Shown here one piece after another: positions 19,321-29,056 of a stretch of 43,571 nucleotides of DNA. The DNA comes from Pleurocapsaceae cyanobacterium CSU_1_1 (lineage in GTDB: Bacteria > Cyanobacteriota > Cyanobacteriia > Cyanobacteriales > Xenococcaceae). The stretch lies in the NCBI GenBank assembly GCA_012034765.1, contig JAAUOU010000027.1:1-43571 (forward strand), given 5' to 3'. Numbering within the stretch: the first letter of the stretch is position 1; each line of letters opens with the position of its first letter. The notes under the pieces are model-generated. The model was given only the letters and a program-made list of their open reading frames with translations. It did not search any database and had not been told where the DNA came from. The position numbers were made by a program, and so were the translations under genes.

Positions 19321-20268
19321 TTGTTAACAGTGTTAAATACAAAACCAACGGAGCAAATTCAACAGCAAATAATAATTAATCGTCGTAGGTTAAGCCTTCA
19401 GAGACTTCTGCTATTAGTTTTAGTTTCTATTTTGATTCATGGTTTAGGGCTGTTGTTGTTTGCTCGATTCGAACGCTTTAGGCATGTTGGGGAAAAAAAA
19501 GCCGATCCCAAACCAATTGAATTTACAGTCGTACCAGACGAGTCGGCAAAGACTATTACTGAAGATAAAACTAGCGACAATCAACCCCCTGCACCTGAAC
19601 CTGCTCCTGTAGCTACACCTACACCTGCTCCTGAACCACAAGCAATTCCCGCACCAACATCAACTGTTAAAAACCAAACACCAGTCTTGTCAGGTGATGA
19701 TACTCCAACTCCACAATCACAGACAGATCCCCCGCCTGAACCCGTAACTAAGCCATCAACAAGCGATTCAATCGCCACAAGCCTAGCACCCAAAACTCCG
19801 CCTATCTCAGAGCCTGAAGTTCAGCCTAAGCAACCTGCGGACACAAACGGTGTGAGTAAGAGCGCTAGCGATTTATTAGGAGGAGATTATGAAAAAACCC
19901 TTGCCAGTGGTGGAGATGCCTTTTTTAGTCCAGAAGCTCTTAAATACAACAGTGTTTTAAATCCAGAACAGTTAAAAGCTTTAAAAGGTATCGATCTAAG
20001 CCAATATCTTGCCGAAATGGAGGGGAAAGTAAAGCCCAACTGGAATCCTGCTTTTCGACAAGACGAGCGCACTACCGTTCTGACGTTTAATATTCTGAAA
20101 GATGGTCAAATTACTGGACTTCAAGTATCTCAAAGCTCTGGCTTAGATGAGGTAGATCGAGAAGCTCTAGATGCAGTGCAAAACTCGGTTCCGTTCGCTC
20201 CTTTACCCGCCAATTTTCCCTTGGAGGATTTAGAAATTACATTTAGCTTTAATATTCATATCTACTGA
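19321..20268 (+). CDS. tonB: TonB-family energy transducer
   Basis: A 315-aa TonB-like protein that would carry proton-motive energy from ExbB/ExbD to outer-membrane receptors. It has one N-terminal membrane anchor (LLLLVLVSILIHGLGLLLF), a Pro/Thr/Glu-rich periplasmic spacer of about 100 residues, and a C-terminal TonB domain (KVKPNWNPAF, VLTFNILKDGQITGLQVSQS, SSGLDEVDREALDAV). The start is TTG at 19321, placed 4 nt after a GGAGG sequence at 19312-19316. A GTG at 19330 is the alternative. It is followed by exbB after 17 nt and exbD, forming an operon. No receptor gene is nearby. Confidence 0.87.
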   Translation: MLTVLNTKPTEQIQQQIIINRRRLSLQRLLLLVLVSILIHGLGLLLFARFERFRHVGEKKADPKPIEFTVVPDESAKTITEDKTSDNQPPAPEPAPVATPTPAPEPQAIPAPTSTVKNQTPVLSGDDTPTPQSQTDPPPEPVTKPSTSDSIATSLAPKTPPISEPEVQPKQPADTNGVSKSASDLLGGDYEKTLASGGDAFFSPEALKYNSVLNPEQLKALKGIDLSQYLAEMEGKVKPNWNPAFRQDERTTVLTFNILKDGQITGLQVSQSSGLDEVDREALDAVQNSVPFAPLPANFPLEDLEITFSFNIHIY

Positions 20269-20285
20269 AACGTGAGTTTAAATTG

Positions 20286-20909
20286 ATGGAAACAATTTTG
20301 CAATTATTCAAAAGTGGTGGAGTAGTGATGTTCCCTTTATTGGGACTTTCTATTTATGCCCTGGCAATTGTTTTAGAGCGATCGCTTTTCTGGTTCAAAA
20401 CGTCTCAAAATCAAGATCGAGTAATTAAACAACTGCTTAATTTATATCGAGACGATCCTCAAGCAGCCAGTGTTATGCTTAAAAGACATTTAAACTTACC
20501 CATCGCCCGTATTTTTTTTGTCGCTTTATCTTTAGAGCGATCGACACCGCAAAAATTCAAGCTCGCTCTCGAAAGTGCTGCTCAAGCGGAAATTCCTGGT
20601 CTGAAGCGATTTAATAACTCCCTGGAGACAGTCATCGGTGTTGCACCCTTATTAGGCTTGTTGGGGACGGTTTTAGGCTTGATTACTTCTTTATCTTCCT
20701 TGAAACTAGGAAACATTGCATCATCCCAAGCAGCAGGAGTTACAGGCGGGATTGGCGAAGCTTTAATTTCTACCGCAGCAGGTTTAGTTGTAGCGATCGC
20801 CACCTTGTTTTTTGCCAGCATCTTTCGTGGTTTATACCTCCAGCAAATTGCTCTGATTCAAGAAGTTGGCGGACAACTAGAACTCATTCATCTAGATCGA
20901 CACGAATAA
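20286..20909 (+). CDS. exbB: ExbB/TolQ/MotA family proton channel protein
   Basis: The inner-membrane channel subunit of the TonB motor. The 207-aa protein has an N-terminal membrane segment (GGVVMFPLLGLSIYALAIVL) and the two C-terminal helices typical of the family (VIGVAPLLGLLGTVLGLITS and GGIGEALISTAAGLVVAIAT), with the conserved Pro and Thr/Ala residues. ATG 20286 is preferred over the TTG immediately before it. It sits between tonB and exbD. Confidence 0.92.
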   Translation: METILQLFKSGGVVMFPLLGLSIYALAIVLERSLFWFKTSQNQDRVIKQLLNLYRDDPQAASVMLKRHLNLPIARIFFVALSLERSTPQKFKLALESAAQAEIPGLKRFNNSLETVIGVAPLLGLLGTVLGLITSLSSLKLGNIASSQAAGVTGGIGEALISTAAGLVVAIATLFFASIFRGLYLQQIALIQEVGGQLELIHLDRHE

Positions 20910-20945
20910 TTACTGATTACTAATTATTAGCTCATTGCTCGTACT

Positions 20946-21359
20946 ATGCACTTACCCGAAGAACCAGATTTACCCCCCAAAATTAATATTCTGCCGATGA
21001 TCGACGTTATCTTCGCTATTTTGGTATTTTTTATCGTTTCTAGCCTCTATTTAACTCGTTCTGAAGGTCTACCCGTAAATCTTCCCCGTGCTAGTACTGC
21101 CGAGGTACAGAAAACCAAACAGATTACCATTAGCTTGGATAAACAAGGTAAATTAACCGTAGATGGTAAATTGGCTCAACTTGAACAACTCCAGCCTGAA
21201 ATTAAAAAACTAATGTCGGCTGAATCAGGTAATACTATTGCGATCATTAATGCGGATAAAGTTGTCGAATATGGTCAGGTAGTGGAAATCATGGATCGTC
21301 TACGACAAATCCCTAATCTCCAGTTAGCGATCGCTGCTAAGAAAAAAGTCGACAACTAA
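20946..21359 (+). CDS. exbD: ExbD/TolR family biopolymer transporter
   Basis: The proton-conducting partner of ExbB. The 137-aa protein has a short cytoplasmic start, one membrane helix with the essential Asp (INILPMIDVIFAILVFFIV) and a periplasmic domain (GNTIAIINADKVVEYGQVVE). The 36-nt gap after exbB holds two CTCATTGCTC-like repeat words. It converges with the LysM/M23 gene, with 37 nt between ends. Confidence 0.92.
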   Translation: MHLPEEPDLPPKINILPMIDVIFAILVFFIVSSLYLTRSEGLPVNLPRASTAEVQKTKQITISLDKQGKLTVDGKLAQLEQLQPEIKKLMSAESGNTIAIINADKVVEYGQVVEIMDRLRQIPNLQLAIAAKKKVDN

Positions 21360-21396
21360 ACCAACGAAAACGAAAATAACTCTTAAGTTATCTAAG

Positions 21397-22721
21397 TTAT
21401 CTGCTGCTAAGTAGAGTTATCGGATCGACTATTGTTTCACCGCTTAAACGAATTTCAAAATGGACATGAGAACCAGTACTATTGCCAGTACTACCCATCT
21501 CTGCTATCTGATCCCCTTGCTCTACTTGCTGACCAGGAGTAACTAAAATTCGGTTATTGTGACCATAGTAAGTCACGCTGCCGTCTGAATGCTCTAGCTT
21601 GATTAAGTAACCGTAGCCATCATGCCACCCCGCACCAATTACTGTTCCTGATGCTGCTGCCAAAACAGGTGTACCAATAGGTGCAGCAATATCAATCCCC
21701 TGATGCATTCTACCCCAACGCCATCCATAGCCAGAAGTCAATACTCCTTCAGCAGGCCAAATATAGCCGTCAAAGGCATTGGGTAAGTATTCTTCTGAGT
21801 TAGACAAAGGAGGCAGTTTTAAAGCCAGAGCATCTGGTTTGATTAGATTGGATTGAAGATTGCGCTGTGGCGAGGGGGAATTTAACTTAGCTAAAGTGGA
21901 TGTTGGCAGAGGATTAGATTTCGCTCTTGGTTTCGTTTGTTGGTCAGTTACGGAAACTAAACTAGCTGAATTTGTCCGCTCATTTGCCTCTTGTTTTTGC
22001 CTGTACTGTGCGCGCAGTTGGTCTATTTCTGCCCTGAGATTGGCAATGTAGGGATCTTCATCTGCTGATGAAACAACATTTTTCTCGCTCTTTTTCTCCA
22101 TCTTATTGAGATTAGACTGAGACGAGTTGTTAGAATTGCTTGTGGGAGTTAAATTAGCGATCGCGCGACTGCTAGAATTTAAAGTGTTGTTTTGAGCCTC
22201 TTTAGTGGGCATTTGAGTAGGAATTTGTAATTTCTGATCGACAAAAATAATATTCGAGTTAGAAATCTGATTAAGTTCAATAAGCTCATCACTGGATACT
22301 TGATGCTCACTAGCAATTTTAGTGATGGTATCTCCCTGCTTAACCTGATAAATCAACAACGGTGTGGCTGGAGATTTTGCATTTGCCAAATATGATTTTG
22401 ATGATTAGAGGCAGGAGTTGCCTGTTCTACTTGGGATAAAATTGTGCTAGTTGGTTTAAGTTTATCTGACTGCCCTGAGAAATCCGTTGATTGAGATTTA
22501 AATGAAAAAGCCAGCAAATTAAAAGTTTTGGGAACAAATGCTGGCTTCTGCTGTGGCTGAATATAATCGAAACTTGTTTTAGCACTGGATAATTGTTGCC
22601 TTAAGGGATTATTAAACTTGAGGGCATAAGTCGGTTGATATAACCCGATTGTTTGCACAATCATTGTCGATGACATAAAGACACCTAGTTGGAAGTATGT
22701 ATTATTAGCAAGTTTAACCAT
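21397..22721 (-). pseudogene. LysM domain M23 peptidase, frameshifted
   Basis: A cell-wall endopeptidase of the lysostaphin/NlpD type, split in two frames. The 3' part (from about 22389) has a LysM domain (YQVKQGDTITKIASEHQVSS) and a C-terminal M23 domain with zinc ligands in HQGIDIAAP and the HVHFEIRL motif. The 5' part (22781/22721 to 22353) has a hydrophobic start (LGVFMSSTMIVQTIGLY) and a Ser/Gln-rich linker. The frames overlap at 22353-22389, so one indel there rejoins them into roughly 440-460 aa. ATG 22721 is chosen, and TTG 22781 would add 20 residues. Peptidoglycan remodelling is inferred. Confidence 0.8.
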
Positions 22722-22917
22722 ATCAATATCGGTGTCTGATTTTAAAGGGAATACAGCATGTTCTTGAGGCAGATTTAACAAAGCTTAGGATATTTGTTCT
22801 GCTTTGCTAGTTAGTCGCCTCGATAATTACAGCTTATTTTTAGAGTAAATTAACCTAAAACTAGATTCTAAACAAGTGTAGTACGGCTAAGAGTACAGTT
22901 ATTTGGTCAAAATTTGG

Positions 22918-23373
22918 TTAATGTGTTAACTGTCTAATCGCTTCAAATAGGCCAACAGAGACGCTAACCGAAAGATTTAAACTCCGTACCTTTGGTTCAG
23001 CAATATCAATTCGCACTATTTCATTACAGACAGCAGTTACTTCTGGAGGCAAGCCCGCAGTTTCTTTACCAAATACAAGCCAGTCAGTTTCCTCGTACTG
23101 GCAATCAAGATAATTCTTCTTACCCCTAGCGCTAAAAGCAATCAACCTTCCTCCTCTTTGCTGCTGTTCTTGCCAAAAAGCCGCTAAGTTTTCATGGTAG
23201 TGAAGTTTTACCAAAGGCCAATAATCCAAACCTGCTCGTTTAAGATAGCGATCGCTAATTTCAAAGCCGAGAGGTGCGACTAGATGTAGCTCTGTTTTAG
23301 TAGCAGCGCAGCTACGAGCAATATTGCCCGTATTTGGAGGAATTTCTGGGTTAACGAGAACAACACGAACCAT
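22918..23373 (-). CDS. trmL: tRNA (cytidine(34)-2'-O)-methyltransferase TrmL
   Basis: A SPOUT-class methyltransferase that 2'-O-methylates the wobble base of certain leucine tRNAs. The opening VRVVLVNPEIPPNTGNIARS is diagnostic. The SAM knot is shown by LVFGKETAGLPPEV and NLSVSVSVGLFEAIRQ. ATG at 23373 gives 151 aa, the normal size. The upstream in-frame codons (to 23400) come from a repetitive ATGAACAATGAGC-type sequence and are not part of the protein. The gene is 41 nt downstream of gshA. Confidence 0.93.
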   Translation of the reverse strand: MVRVVLVNPEIPPNTGNIARSCAATKTELHLVAPLGFEISDRYLKRAGLDYWPLVKLHYHENLAAFWQEQQQRGGRLIAFSARGKKNYLDCQYEETDWLVFGKETAGLPPEVTAVCNEIVRIDIAEPKVRSLNLSVSVSVGLFEAIRQLTH

Positions 23374-23376
23374 TTT

Positions 23377-23412
23377 CAATGAGCAAGGAACAATGAACAA
23401 TGAGCAAGGAAC
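23377..23412. repeat. Heptamer STRR-type repeat
   Basis: Degenerate copies of GAGCAAT/GAACAAT words, i.e. TTGCTCA read on the other strand, fill the gshA-trmL gap. The same heptamer occurs at 25036-25061, 33018-33050 and 42315-42351. Confidence 0.7.
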
Positions 23413-23414
23413 AA

Positions 23415-24572
23415 TTAGGCAATTAGGGCTGGTGGACAGACGGCATAGTCAAGATCGCGTTCTTGCTTGGCAATGTTTTGGATATCTTGTTGAATAATTT
23501 CCACGGGGGATGTTCCCTGTTCGTATAGCTTCAACCATTTCTGGGCTGTGTTGCCTTGGCGCAGAATTTTTTGTAAAGGAGAAAGAAAGCAGCTAAAACC
23601 ACGTTTTTTAGCCAGGGGATAAACTTCGTCGTAAATTTGCGTAATCCAATCTCGAGCCAGAATCTTTCTACCATCCTGCCAATGGCGCAATTCGGCATCT
23701 AAACTAGAGCGCGCAGCTAAGACTTCATTTTCGTCAGCCAAAGCCACTAATTCGGTCTGTAAATCGTTGGTGGATAAATTACTTTGCTGTAGTGGATCGA
23801 GTCGAGGATTATCAATCATCTGCATAATTCTGGCTTCTAATAAAGCGGTAATTGCCAGTAAAGCGAGGGGATCGACTACTAGATCGCAAATTCTTAGTTC
23901 TAAACGGTTGAGATTATAGGGACGGCGATCGCCATTGGGACGGACAGCACTCCAGAGATGGCGCACGTTACGCATGGTTTTGGCTACTAGCTGCTCTTCT
24001 GTCCAGCTAATAAAGTGGCTATGACTTTCAAATAATGGTACGTTCTGCGGGGTTTTAGGGAACATTTGCCACCTGGTTGAGTGACTCCCCGTTACTTTGC
24101 CGTCAATAAAGGGTGAAGAGGCGCTGAGGGCTAAATATAAGGGAGCTTCTACTCTAACTAAACGACAAGCCTGCATCAAGATTTCAGGATCTTCGATGCC
24201 GATATTAATATGAATACTGGCAGTGACAACATTAGTACCGTAAGTTTGTTCAATATAATCGTGATAAGGATTATTAGGGTCAGAACGCCAAAAGCGATCG
24301 CTACCTCCCAAAGACATGGTACTACCAGGAATTAGAGTATAGTCGCCCAAGGTCTTAAGATAGCTTCTTAAGGATTGTCTGGGCTTTAATAAGGCACAGA
24401 GCAGGCGATCGTAGCCACAAAAAGGAGCGGTCGTATATTCGACGTTACGACTATCAGGCTCACGGACAAAACCATCTAAAGCTCGAACAATTTTATCTGA
24501 CAAACCGACAATTTTCCCTTCTGGAGTGCCAGTGTACATTTCAACTTCAAAGCCTTTAGATAATAAACTCAT
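23415..24572 (-). CDS. gshA: Glutamate-cysteine ligase, cyanobacterial type
   Basis: This enzyme makes gamma-glutamylcysteine, the first step of glutathione synthesis. The 385-aa protein has the features of the cyanobacterial GshA group: SKGFEVEMYTG at the start, the conserved REPDSRNVEYTTAPFCGYD, SHFISWTEEQL and NLNRLELRICDLV. It is intact and full length. Its ATG is at 24572. It precedes trmL on the same strand with a heptamer repeat between them. Glutathione is the main thiol in cyanobacteria. Confidence 0.93.
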   Translation of the reverse strand: MSLLSKGFEVEMYTGTPEGKIVGLSDKIVRALDGFVREPDSRNVEYTTAPFCGYDRLLCALLKPRQSLRSYLKTLGDYTLIPGSTMSLGGSDRFWRSDPNNPYHDYIEQTYGTNVVTASIHINIGIEDPEILMQACRLVRVEAPLYLALSASSPFIDGKVTGSHSTRWQMFPKTPQNVPLFESHSHFISWTEEQLVAKTMRNVRHLWSAVRPNGDRRPYNLNRLELRICDLVVDPLALLAITALLEARIMQMIDNPRLDPLQQSNLSTNDLQTELVALADENEVLAARSSLDAELRHWQDGRKILARDWITQIYDEVYPLAKKRGFSCFLSPLQKILRQGNTAQKWLKLYEQGTSPVEIIQQDIQNIAKQERDLDYAVCPPALIA

Positions 24573-24835
24573 TTTGTTTTATAAAATATTGCGATCGCTA
24601 CTGATAATTTCTCGATTTATTCTCTCTCAAATAACTTAACAAGAGAAACTTACTTAAGTAAGAACTAAAGATAAAAAATTCTCATCATGGCTAGCTATCT
24701 GTTATTACACCTATGATCAATAGTGTAAAGGATCACAGTTTCCTAAAAATCTAAAGATTATCTTGACTAGAATGTGCTTTTCTTAAGTTAAGATATCAAG
24801 TCGCGTAATCAAGCAAAATTAAAAACAAGTTATTT

Positions 24836-25003
24836 ATGGCTACACTTTTATCTAATCAAACCCAAAAAACTCAACACTATCAGACAAACCAGCAGGTTAA
24901 GTATCTTCATCTAGAAGCTGAAGTGGATATGCTGCTCCAGAAATTAAACGCTTTAATGCAGCGCAAACAGGTAACTGAACTGACATCAAAAATCCCTCAA
25001 TAA
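24836..25003 (+). CDS. Small conserved-type protein, 55 aa
   Basis: This short frame begins MATLLSNQ, then has a helical part with KYLHLEAEVDMLLQKLNALM and ends in TSKIPQ. The heptad-like Leu spacing suggests a short coiled coil. No signal peptide or metal motif is seen. It lies upstream of ycf23 in the same direction, 137 nt away, with a heptamer repeat in between. I recall similar short proteins in other cyanobacteria, but the function is unknown. Confidence 0.6.
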   Translation: MATLLSNQTQKTQHYQTNQQVKYLHLEAEVDMLLQKLNALMQRKQVTELTSKIPQ

Positions 25004-25035
25004 CGTCAGATTAACAAGGAGAGGTAATTATTCCT

Positions 25036-25061
25036 AGCTCATTGCTCACTGCTCATTGTTG
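25036..25061. repeat. Heptamer STRR-type repeat
   Basis: AGCTCATTGCTCACTGCTCA and the following ATTG form about three degenerate TTGCTCA units between the 55-aa gene and ycf23. Confidence 0.7.
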
Positions 25062-25140
25062 AAAGGTGTCAAGGGTCAGCTTAAGATAATTAGACTGGAA
25101 CTTAATTAAAGTTTAGACGCAAAAATTTCAGGAAGTAAAT

Positions 25141-25887
25141 ATGACCATGCATCCTCAGTTAGCTCAAGCCTTAACTCGGAAAAATGCTCTTAAGGTGATT
25201 AGCGGCTTAAATAATTTTGATCGCCAACTTGTAACAACAGTAGTCAAAGCTGCCGAAGCTGGCGGTGCTACTTTTGTAGACATTGCTGCCCAACCTGAGT
25301 TAGTGGAGGCAATCCGCGATTTAACTAACTTACCAATCTGTGTTTCTGCGGTTGAGCCAACCCTGTTTGTTAGCGCCATTAACGCCGGTGCCGATCTGAT
25401 TGAAATTGGCAATTTCGACAGTTTTTACGCTCAGGGCAGAAGATTTGAAGCCGCTGAAGTTTTAGAATTGACTCAACAGACTCGTTCCTTGTTGCCCAAA
25501 GTAACTCTTTCGGTAACTGTTCCCCATATTCTGGCTTTAGATGAGCAGGTTCGACTAGCAGAACAGTTGGTTGAGGCTGGTGCTGATCTTATTCAAACCG
25601 AGGGAGGAACGAGCATTCAACCTAGCACCCCTGGGGTTAGAGGCTTAATTGAAAAAGCAGCCCCCACTTTGGCTGCTGCTCACAGTATTTCTCAGGCAGT
25701 AAGCATTCCTGTACTTTGTGCCTCTGGTTTATCAAGCGTCACCGTACCAATGGCGATCGCTGCTGGAGCATCGGGAGTCGGGGTTGGTTCAGCAATCAAT
25801 CGGTTAAATAGTGAAGTGGCAATGGTAGCTGCCGTTCGTAGCTTGGTTGAAGCTCTATCCCGTAGCCAGGTATCAGTTGCCAATTAA
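25141..25887 (+). CDS. ycf23: DUF561 / Ycf23 family protein
   Basis: A TIM-barrel-like protein of 248 aa, conserved in cyanobacteria and encoded in some algal plastids as ycf23. Diagnostic segments are ALKVISGLNNFDRQLVTTVV, GGATFVDIAAQPELV, LIQTEGGTS and the terminal ASGVGVGSAINRLN. Several Gly-rich loops suggest phosphate or cofactor binding. The role is unknown, although light-linked expression has been suggested for plastid copies. It is convergent with the aminotransferase gene, only 14 nt apart. Confidence 0.9.
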   Translation: MTMHPQLAQALTRKNALKVISGLNNFDRQLVTTVVKAAEAGGATFVDIAAQPELVEAIRDLTNLPICVSAVEPTLFVSAINAGADLIEIGNFDSFYAQGRRFEAAEVLELTQQTRSLLPKVTLSVTVPHILALDEQVRLAEQLVEAGADLIQTEGGTSIQPSTPGVRGLIEKAAPTLAAAHSISQAVSIPVLCASGLSSVTVPMAIAAGASGVGVGSAINRLNSEVAMVAAVRSLVEALSRSQVSVAN

Positions 25888-25901
25888 GTTTTAAGTGCAG
25901 G

Positions 25902-27032
25902 TTAGATTTCTAATAAACAGTCTTTGAGAGCATAAGCTACCTGTTCTTGTTCGGCTGGGGTAATACCAGGAAACATCGGCAAAGACAATACTTCAAGGGC
26001 AGCCTGTTCCACTGTGGGGAGCTGCCCTTTTTGATAGCCTAAATTTTGATAGACGGGCTGTAAATGCAGGGGAATGGGATAATAGATCATGGAAATAATC
26101 CCCTTTTCTTGGAGCTTTTGTTGAAGTAGTTCTCTTTTATTATCCTGAGGTGAGGATAGAACACAAACAGTATATTGATTCCAAACACTAATGCCCCCAG
26201 ACAAAGCTTGAGGTAGTTTAAGGGACTTAACATGCTGCAAGAGCTTCTGATAGTACTGAGCTGCTTGGTGACGTTGCTGATTCCAATGATCGAGATAAGG
26301 AAGCTTCACACTGAGGATTACCGCCTGTACTGCGTCAATACGGCTATTGATGCCTACGAAATCATGACGATAGCGCTCAGGAGAACCATGTTCTTTAAGA
26401 ATTCTCATCTGTTTAGCGATCGCTAAATTATTAGTAGTAATTGCTCCACCGTCACCACAAGCACCTAAATTTTTGGTGGGAAAAAAGCTAAAACAGCCCA
26501 CATCACCCATACTCCCGATTTTCTCTTGCCCCCAAGCAGCACCGGTAGCCTGAGCGCAATCTTCAATGACCAATAGCTGATGCGCCTTGGCGATCGCCAT
26601 TAATCCCGTCATGTCCATAGGCTGACCAAACAGATGAACTGGGATAATTGCCTTGGTTTGAGACGTAATTGCCTGTTCAATCTGAGCTAAATCCAGATTA
26701 AAAGTAGCAGGATCGATATCCACAAAGACTGGTTTTGCTCCCACTCTCGTAATCACTTCCGCCGTAGCAAAAAAACTAAAGGGGGTGGTAATTACTTCGT
26801 CTCCTGAACCAATGTTTAAAGCTAAGAGAGCCAAAAATAGGGCATCTGTGCCAGAATTGCAGCTTACGCACTCTTGGACTCCGATATAACTGGAAAATTC
26901 TCTTTCAAAACTGGCGATCGCCTCACCGCCTATATAGCGACCAGAATTAAGGATTTCAAGGACAGCCGAGTCAGCTTCCTCTTTAATTAATTGATATTGT
27001 CGGGTTAAATCAACTGGGGGAATCTGTTGCAC
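25902..27032 (-). CDS. DegT/DnrJ/EryC1/StrS family aminotransferase
   Basis: A PLP-dependent sugar aminotransferase of 376 aa, acting on nucleotide-linked keto sugars for surface polysaccharide or glycan synthesis. It shows GTDALFLALLAL at the cofactor phosphate loop, PVHLFGQPMDM, VIEDCAQATGA, the PLP lysine in FFPTKNLGACGDGGA, and INSRIDAVQAVIL. The gene is complete and stands alone between convergent ycf23 and a divergent hypothetical gene. No other sugar pathway genes are beside it, so the product sugar is unknown. Confidence 0.93.
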   Translation of the reverse strand: MQQIPPVDLTRQYQLIKEEADSAVLEILNSGRYIGGEAIASFEREFSSYIGVQECVSCNSGTDALFLALLALNIGSGDEVITTPFSFFATAEVITRVGAKPVFVDIDPATFNLDLAQIEQAITSQTKAIIPVHLFGQPMDMTGLMAIAKAHQLLVIEDCAQATGAAWGQEKIGSMGDVGCFSFFPTKNLGACGDGGAITTNNLAIAKQMRILKEHGSPERYRHDFVGINSRIDAVQAVILSVKLPYLDHWNQQRHQAAQYYQKLLQHVKSLKLPQALSGGISVWNQYTVCVLSSPQDNKRELLQQKLQEKGIISMIYYPIPLHLQPVYQNLGYQKGQLPTVEQAALEVLSLPMFPGITPAEQEQVAYALKDCLLEI

Positions 27033-27201
27033 TCGCTTAGGTTTAAGTTTTTTGACTTAGATAAAATAGTGAGGAATTTAATTATTCAATATAGGGTAGC
27101 GTGAAAAATTTGGATTTAGTGGTAATTATTCATAAATGCAGTAACTTGAGAAATATTAATCTCGATTGAACAGCATAGTCAAACTATTTCATTTCAAAGT
27201 T

Positions 27202-28248
27202 ATGGAATCAGCAGAAAATCAAGTACAACCTAACTCAAATACAGAATTCAAGTCAAACATCAGCCCTCCTTTCTCTAAAACCGAAACAATTGCGCTGTTA
27301 AACGACAGTATGGATCAACTGGAAGAAACAATTAAAAGACTTAGTGAGGATTCAGCCAAGATTCCTTCTTCTGACTCTATCAAGACTTTGTTAACAACCA
27401 CCCAAGCATTAAAAGATGCTGTCACTCCTGTAGCTGAGGTTAAAGTACCTAAATCTAAATCTGGATCTCAGACTCCACAGGGTACTACAATTCCCCAGCC
27501 AGTAGCTCAAAAAACTACTAAACCAGCTTCAGCCAAAACTTCAGTACCCAAAGCTCAAAAGAGCAATGTTGGCTTAATTGTAATTGCTGTTACGGCGATC
27601 GCGATCGCCATAGTCACAGTCTTTTGGCTGTGGAAACCCGAACCAATCGCCAATCTGTTCCCCAAAGCTGAATCAGTACCGAAAACTGCCGTTAATTTAG
27701 ACTCAACTCCCGATCAGTCTCCAGCAAACCCCTTAATCGATTCCCCCGAAAACTTAGATCATCCTCTTGATAATACGAGCGTCAGCGACTTTCCCGCTGA
27801 AATTGAACCTATAGCTGAACCAATCGAAGATGTGGTTAAAACGACCATTCCGCCAGAGTTGGCATCCCCTGGTAAGCCTAAAAATCTCAAAATGGTCACA
27901 ATTAAGCCAGAGTTGCTATTTACTCCCGAACAAAACTTTATTGCAGCGTTGGAAACTAAATTAGGAGAGCTTGTTCAAGATTATCCCAGTGAATTGATTA
28001 AAAATATTCAAGTCAATTTCCCTGACAATAGCCTTTTGGTTGAAGTAACCGATAATTGGTATGAATTAGATGAACTGAGGCAAAATAGCCTCGGAAATGA
28101 AATGTTACAGCGTTCTCGCGCCCTCAGCTTCAACAAACTAGAGTTAAAAGACAAACTAGGCACTTTAATCGCTCGCAATCCGATCATTGGCGACAATATT
28201 ATTATTCTCCAGTCTAAAAAACAGCAATTGTCTGAAAATTTAGGCTAA
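27202..28248 (+). CDS. Membrane-anchored hypothetical protein, 348 aa
   Basis: I do not recognise a named family. The N-terminal 125 residues are Ser/Thr/Pro rich, with a possible short coiled coil (MDQLEETIKRLSEDS). One membrane helix follows (GLIVIAVTAIAIAIVTVFWL), then an acidic linker, and then a folded C-terminal domain of about 120 residues (LLFTPEQNFIAALETKLGEL, FPDNSLLVEVTDNWYELDEL). The layout suggests a bitopic inner-membrane or thylakoid protein. ATG 27202 is preferred over a TTG at 27166. It precedes the FKBP gene by 82 nt on the same strand. Confidence 0.7.
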   Translation: MESAENQVQPNSNTEFKSNISPPFSKTETIALLNDSMDQLEETIKRLSEDSAKIPSSDSIKTLLTTTQALKDAVTPVAEVKVPKSKSGSQTPQGTTIPQPVAQKTTKPASAKTSVPKAQKSNVGLIVIAVTAIAIAIVTVFWLWKPEPIANLFPKAESVPKTAVNLDSTPDQSPANPLIDSPENLDHPLDNTSVSDFPAEIEPIAEPIEDVVKTTIPPELASPGKPKNLKMVTIKPELLFTPEQNFIAALETKLGELVQDYPSELIKNIQVNFPDNSLLVEVTDNWYELDELRQNSLGNEMLQRSRALSFNKLELKDKLGTLIARNPIIGDNIIILQSKKQQLSENLG

Positions 28249-28330
28249 ATACTCTTAGAAGAAGACAGGGAAAGTGTGGTTAGCCTGTACAATATCTCTG
28301 GAGTAATTTTAAAACAGGATACAGTAACAG

Positions 28331-28873
28331 GTGGTCAAAAAATTGAGTAACGAAATCTTGATTAGTATTGCTGTGGTTCTTTTCTGTGGCTCAGTACTAG
28401 TTTTTTCTGCATTCCTGGGAGGCGGTTCTGAGCAACAGGCGATCGCTTCTGAGTTACGGCAGCCCAGTACGAACCCTCAGTTAATCGCTCAAAATAATAT
28501 TTCATCCGAGGAATCTATGGATTTATCAAACGCTACTACTACAGACTCAGGTTTAAAATATATTGTTGTTAAAGAGGGTGACGGGGCATCTCCTCAGACA
28601 GGAGAAAACGTTACCGTTCACTATACAGGAACTTTAGAAGACGGGAGCAAGTTTGATAGTTCTCGCGATCGCAATCGTCCCTTTTCTTTTAAGCTTGGTG
28701 TCGGTCAAGTAATTAAAGGCTGGGATGAAGGAGTGGCTGATATGAAAGTAGGTGAAAGACGCACTCTCGTTATTCCTCCAGAATTGGGTTACGGTGATAG
28801 AGGCGCAGGTGGCGTAATTCCGCCGAATGCGACCTTGATTTTTGATGTGGAATTATTGAAAGTTGGTGGTTAA
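28331..28873 (+). CDS. FKBP-type peptidyl-prolyl isomerase, membrane-anchored or exported
   Basis: A proline isomerase/chaperone of 180 aa with a GTG start. Residues about 10-30 form a hydrophobic signal or anchor ([20 protein letters not shown]). The FKBP domain occupies the C-terminal 105 residues: [70 protein letters not shown]. All core drug-pocket residues of the fold are present. Cyanobacterial and plastid relatives act in the thylakoid lumen or periplasm. Confidence 0.93.
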   Translation: MVKKLSNEILISIAVVLFCGSVLVFSAFLGGGSEQQAIASELRQPSTNPQLIAQNNISSEESMDLSNATTTDSGLKYIVVKEGDGASPQTGENVTVHYTGTLEDGSKFDSSRDRNRPFSFKLGVGQVIKGWDEGVADMKVGERRTLVIPPELGYGDRGAGGVIPPNATLIFDVELLKVGG

Positions 28874-28880
28874 TTTTAAA

Positions 28881-28961
28881 TGAGTAATGAGTAATGGGTA
28901 ATGGGTAATGGGGTTTAGCTGTTGTTAGTTACTTGCTACTTGCTACTTGTTACTTGCTACT
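28881..28961. repeat. Two adjacent heptamer repeat tracts
   Basis: The first tract has four ATGAGTA/ATGGGTA units (28881-28908). The second (about 28931-28961) has ACTTGCT/ACTTGTT units. On opposite strands both give GTAA/GTAG-type words, so the segment may fold. It lies between the FKBP gene and egtD. Confidence 0.7.
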
Positions 28962-29056
28962 CAATTAAATAGTAGTCTACTACCCAAAAATTTATTGTAT
29001 TGTAATCAAATATCAATACTGAACAAAAATATTTGGTTAAACAATTAAGCTTTAAT

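Noticed and set aside
21375-21390. ATAACT-CTTA-AGTTAT between exbD and the M23 gene as a bidirectional terminator
   Set aside because: The stem is six A/T-rich pairs without a following T run on either strand.
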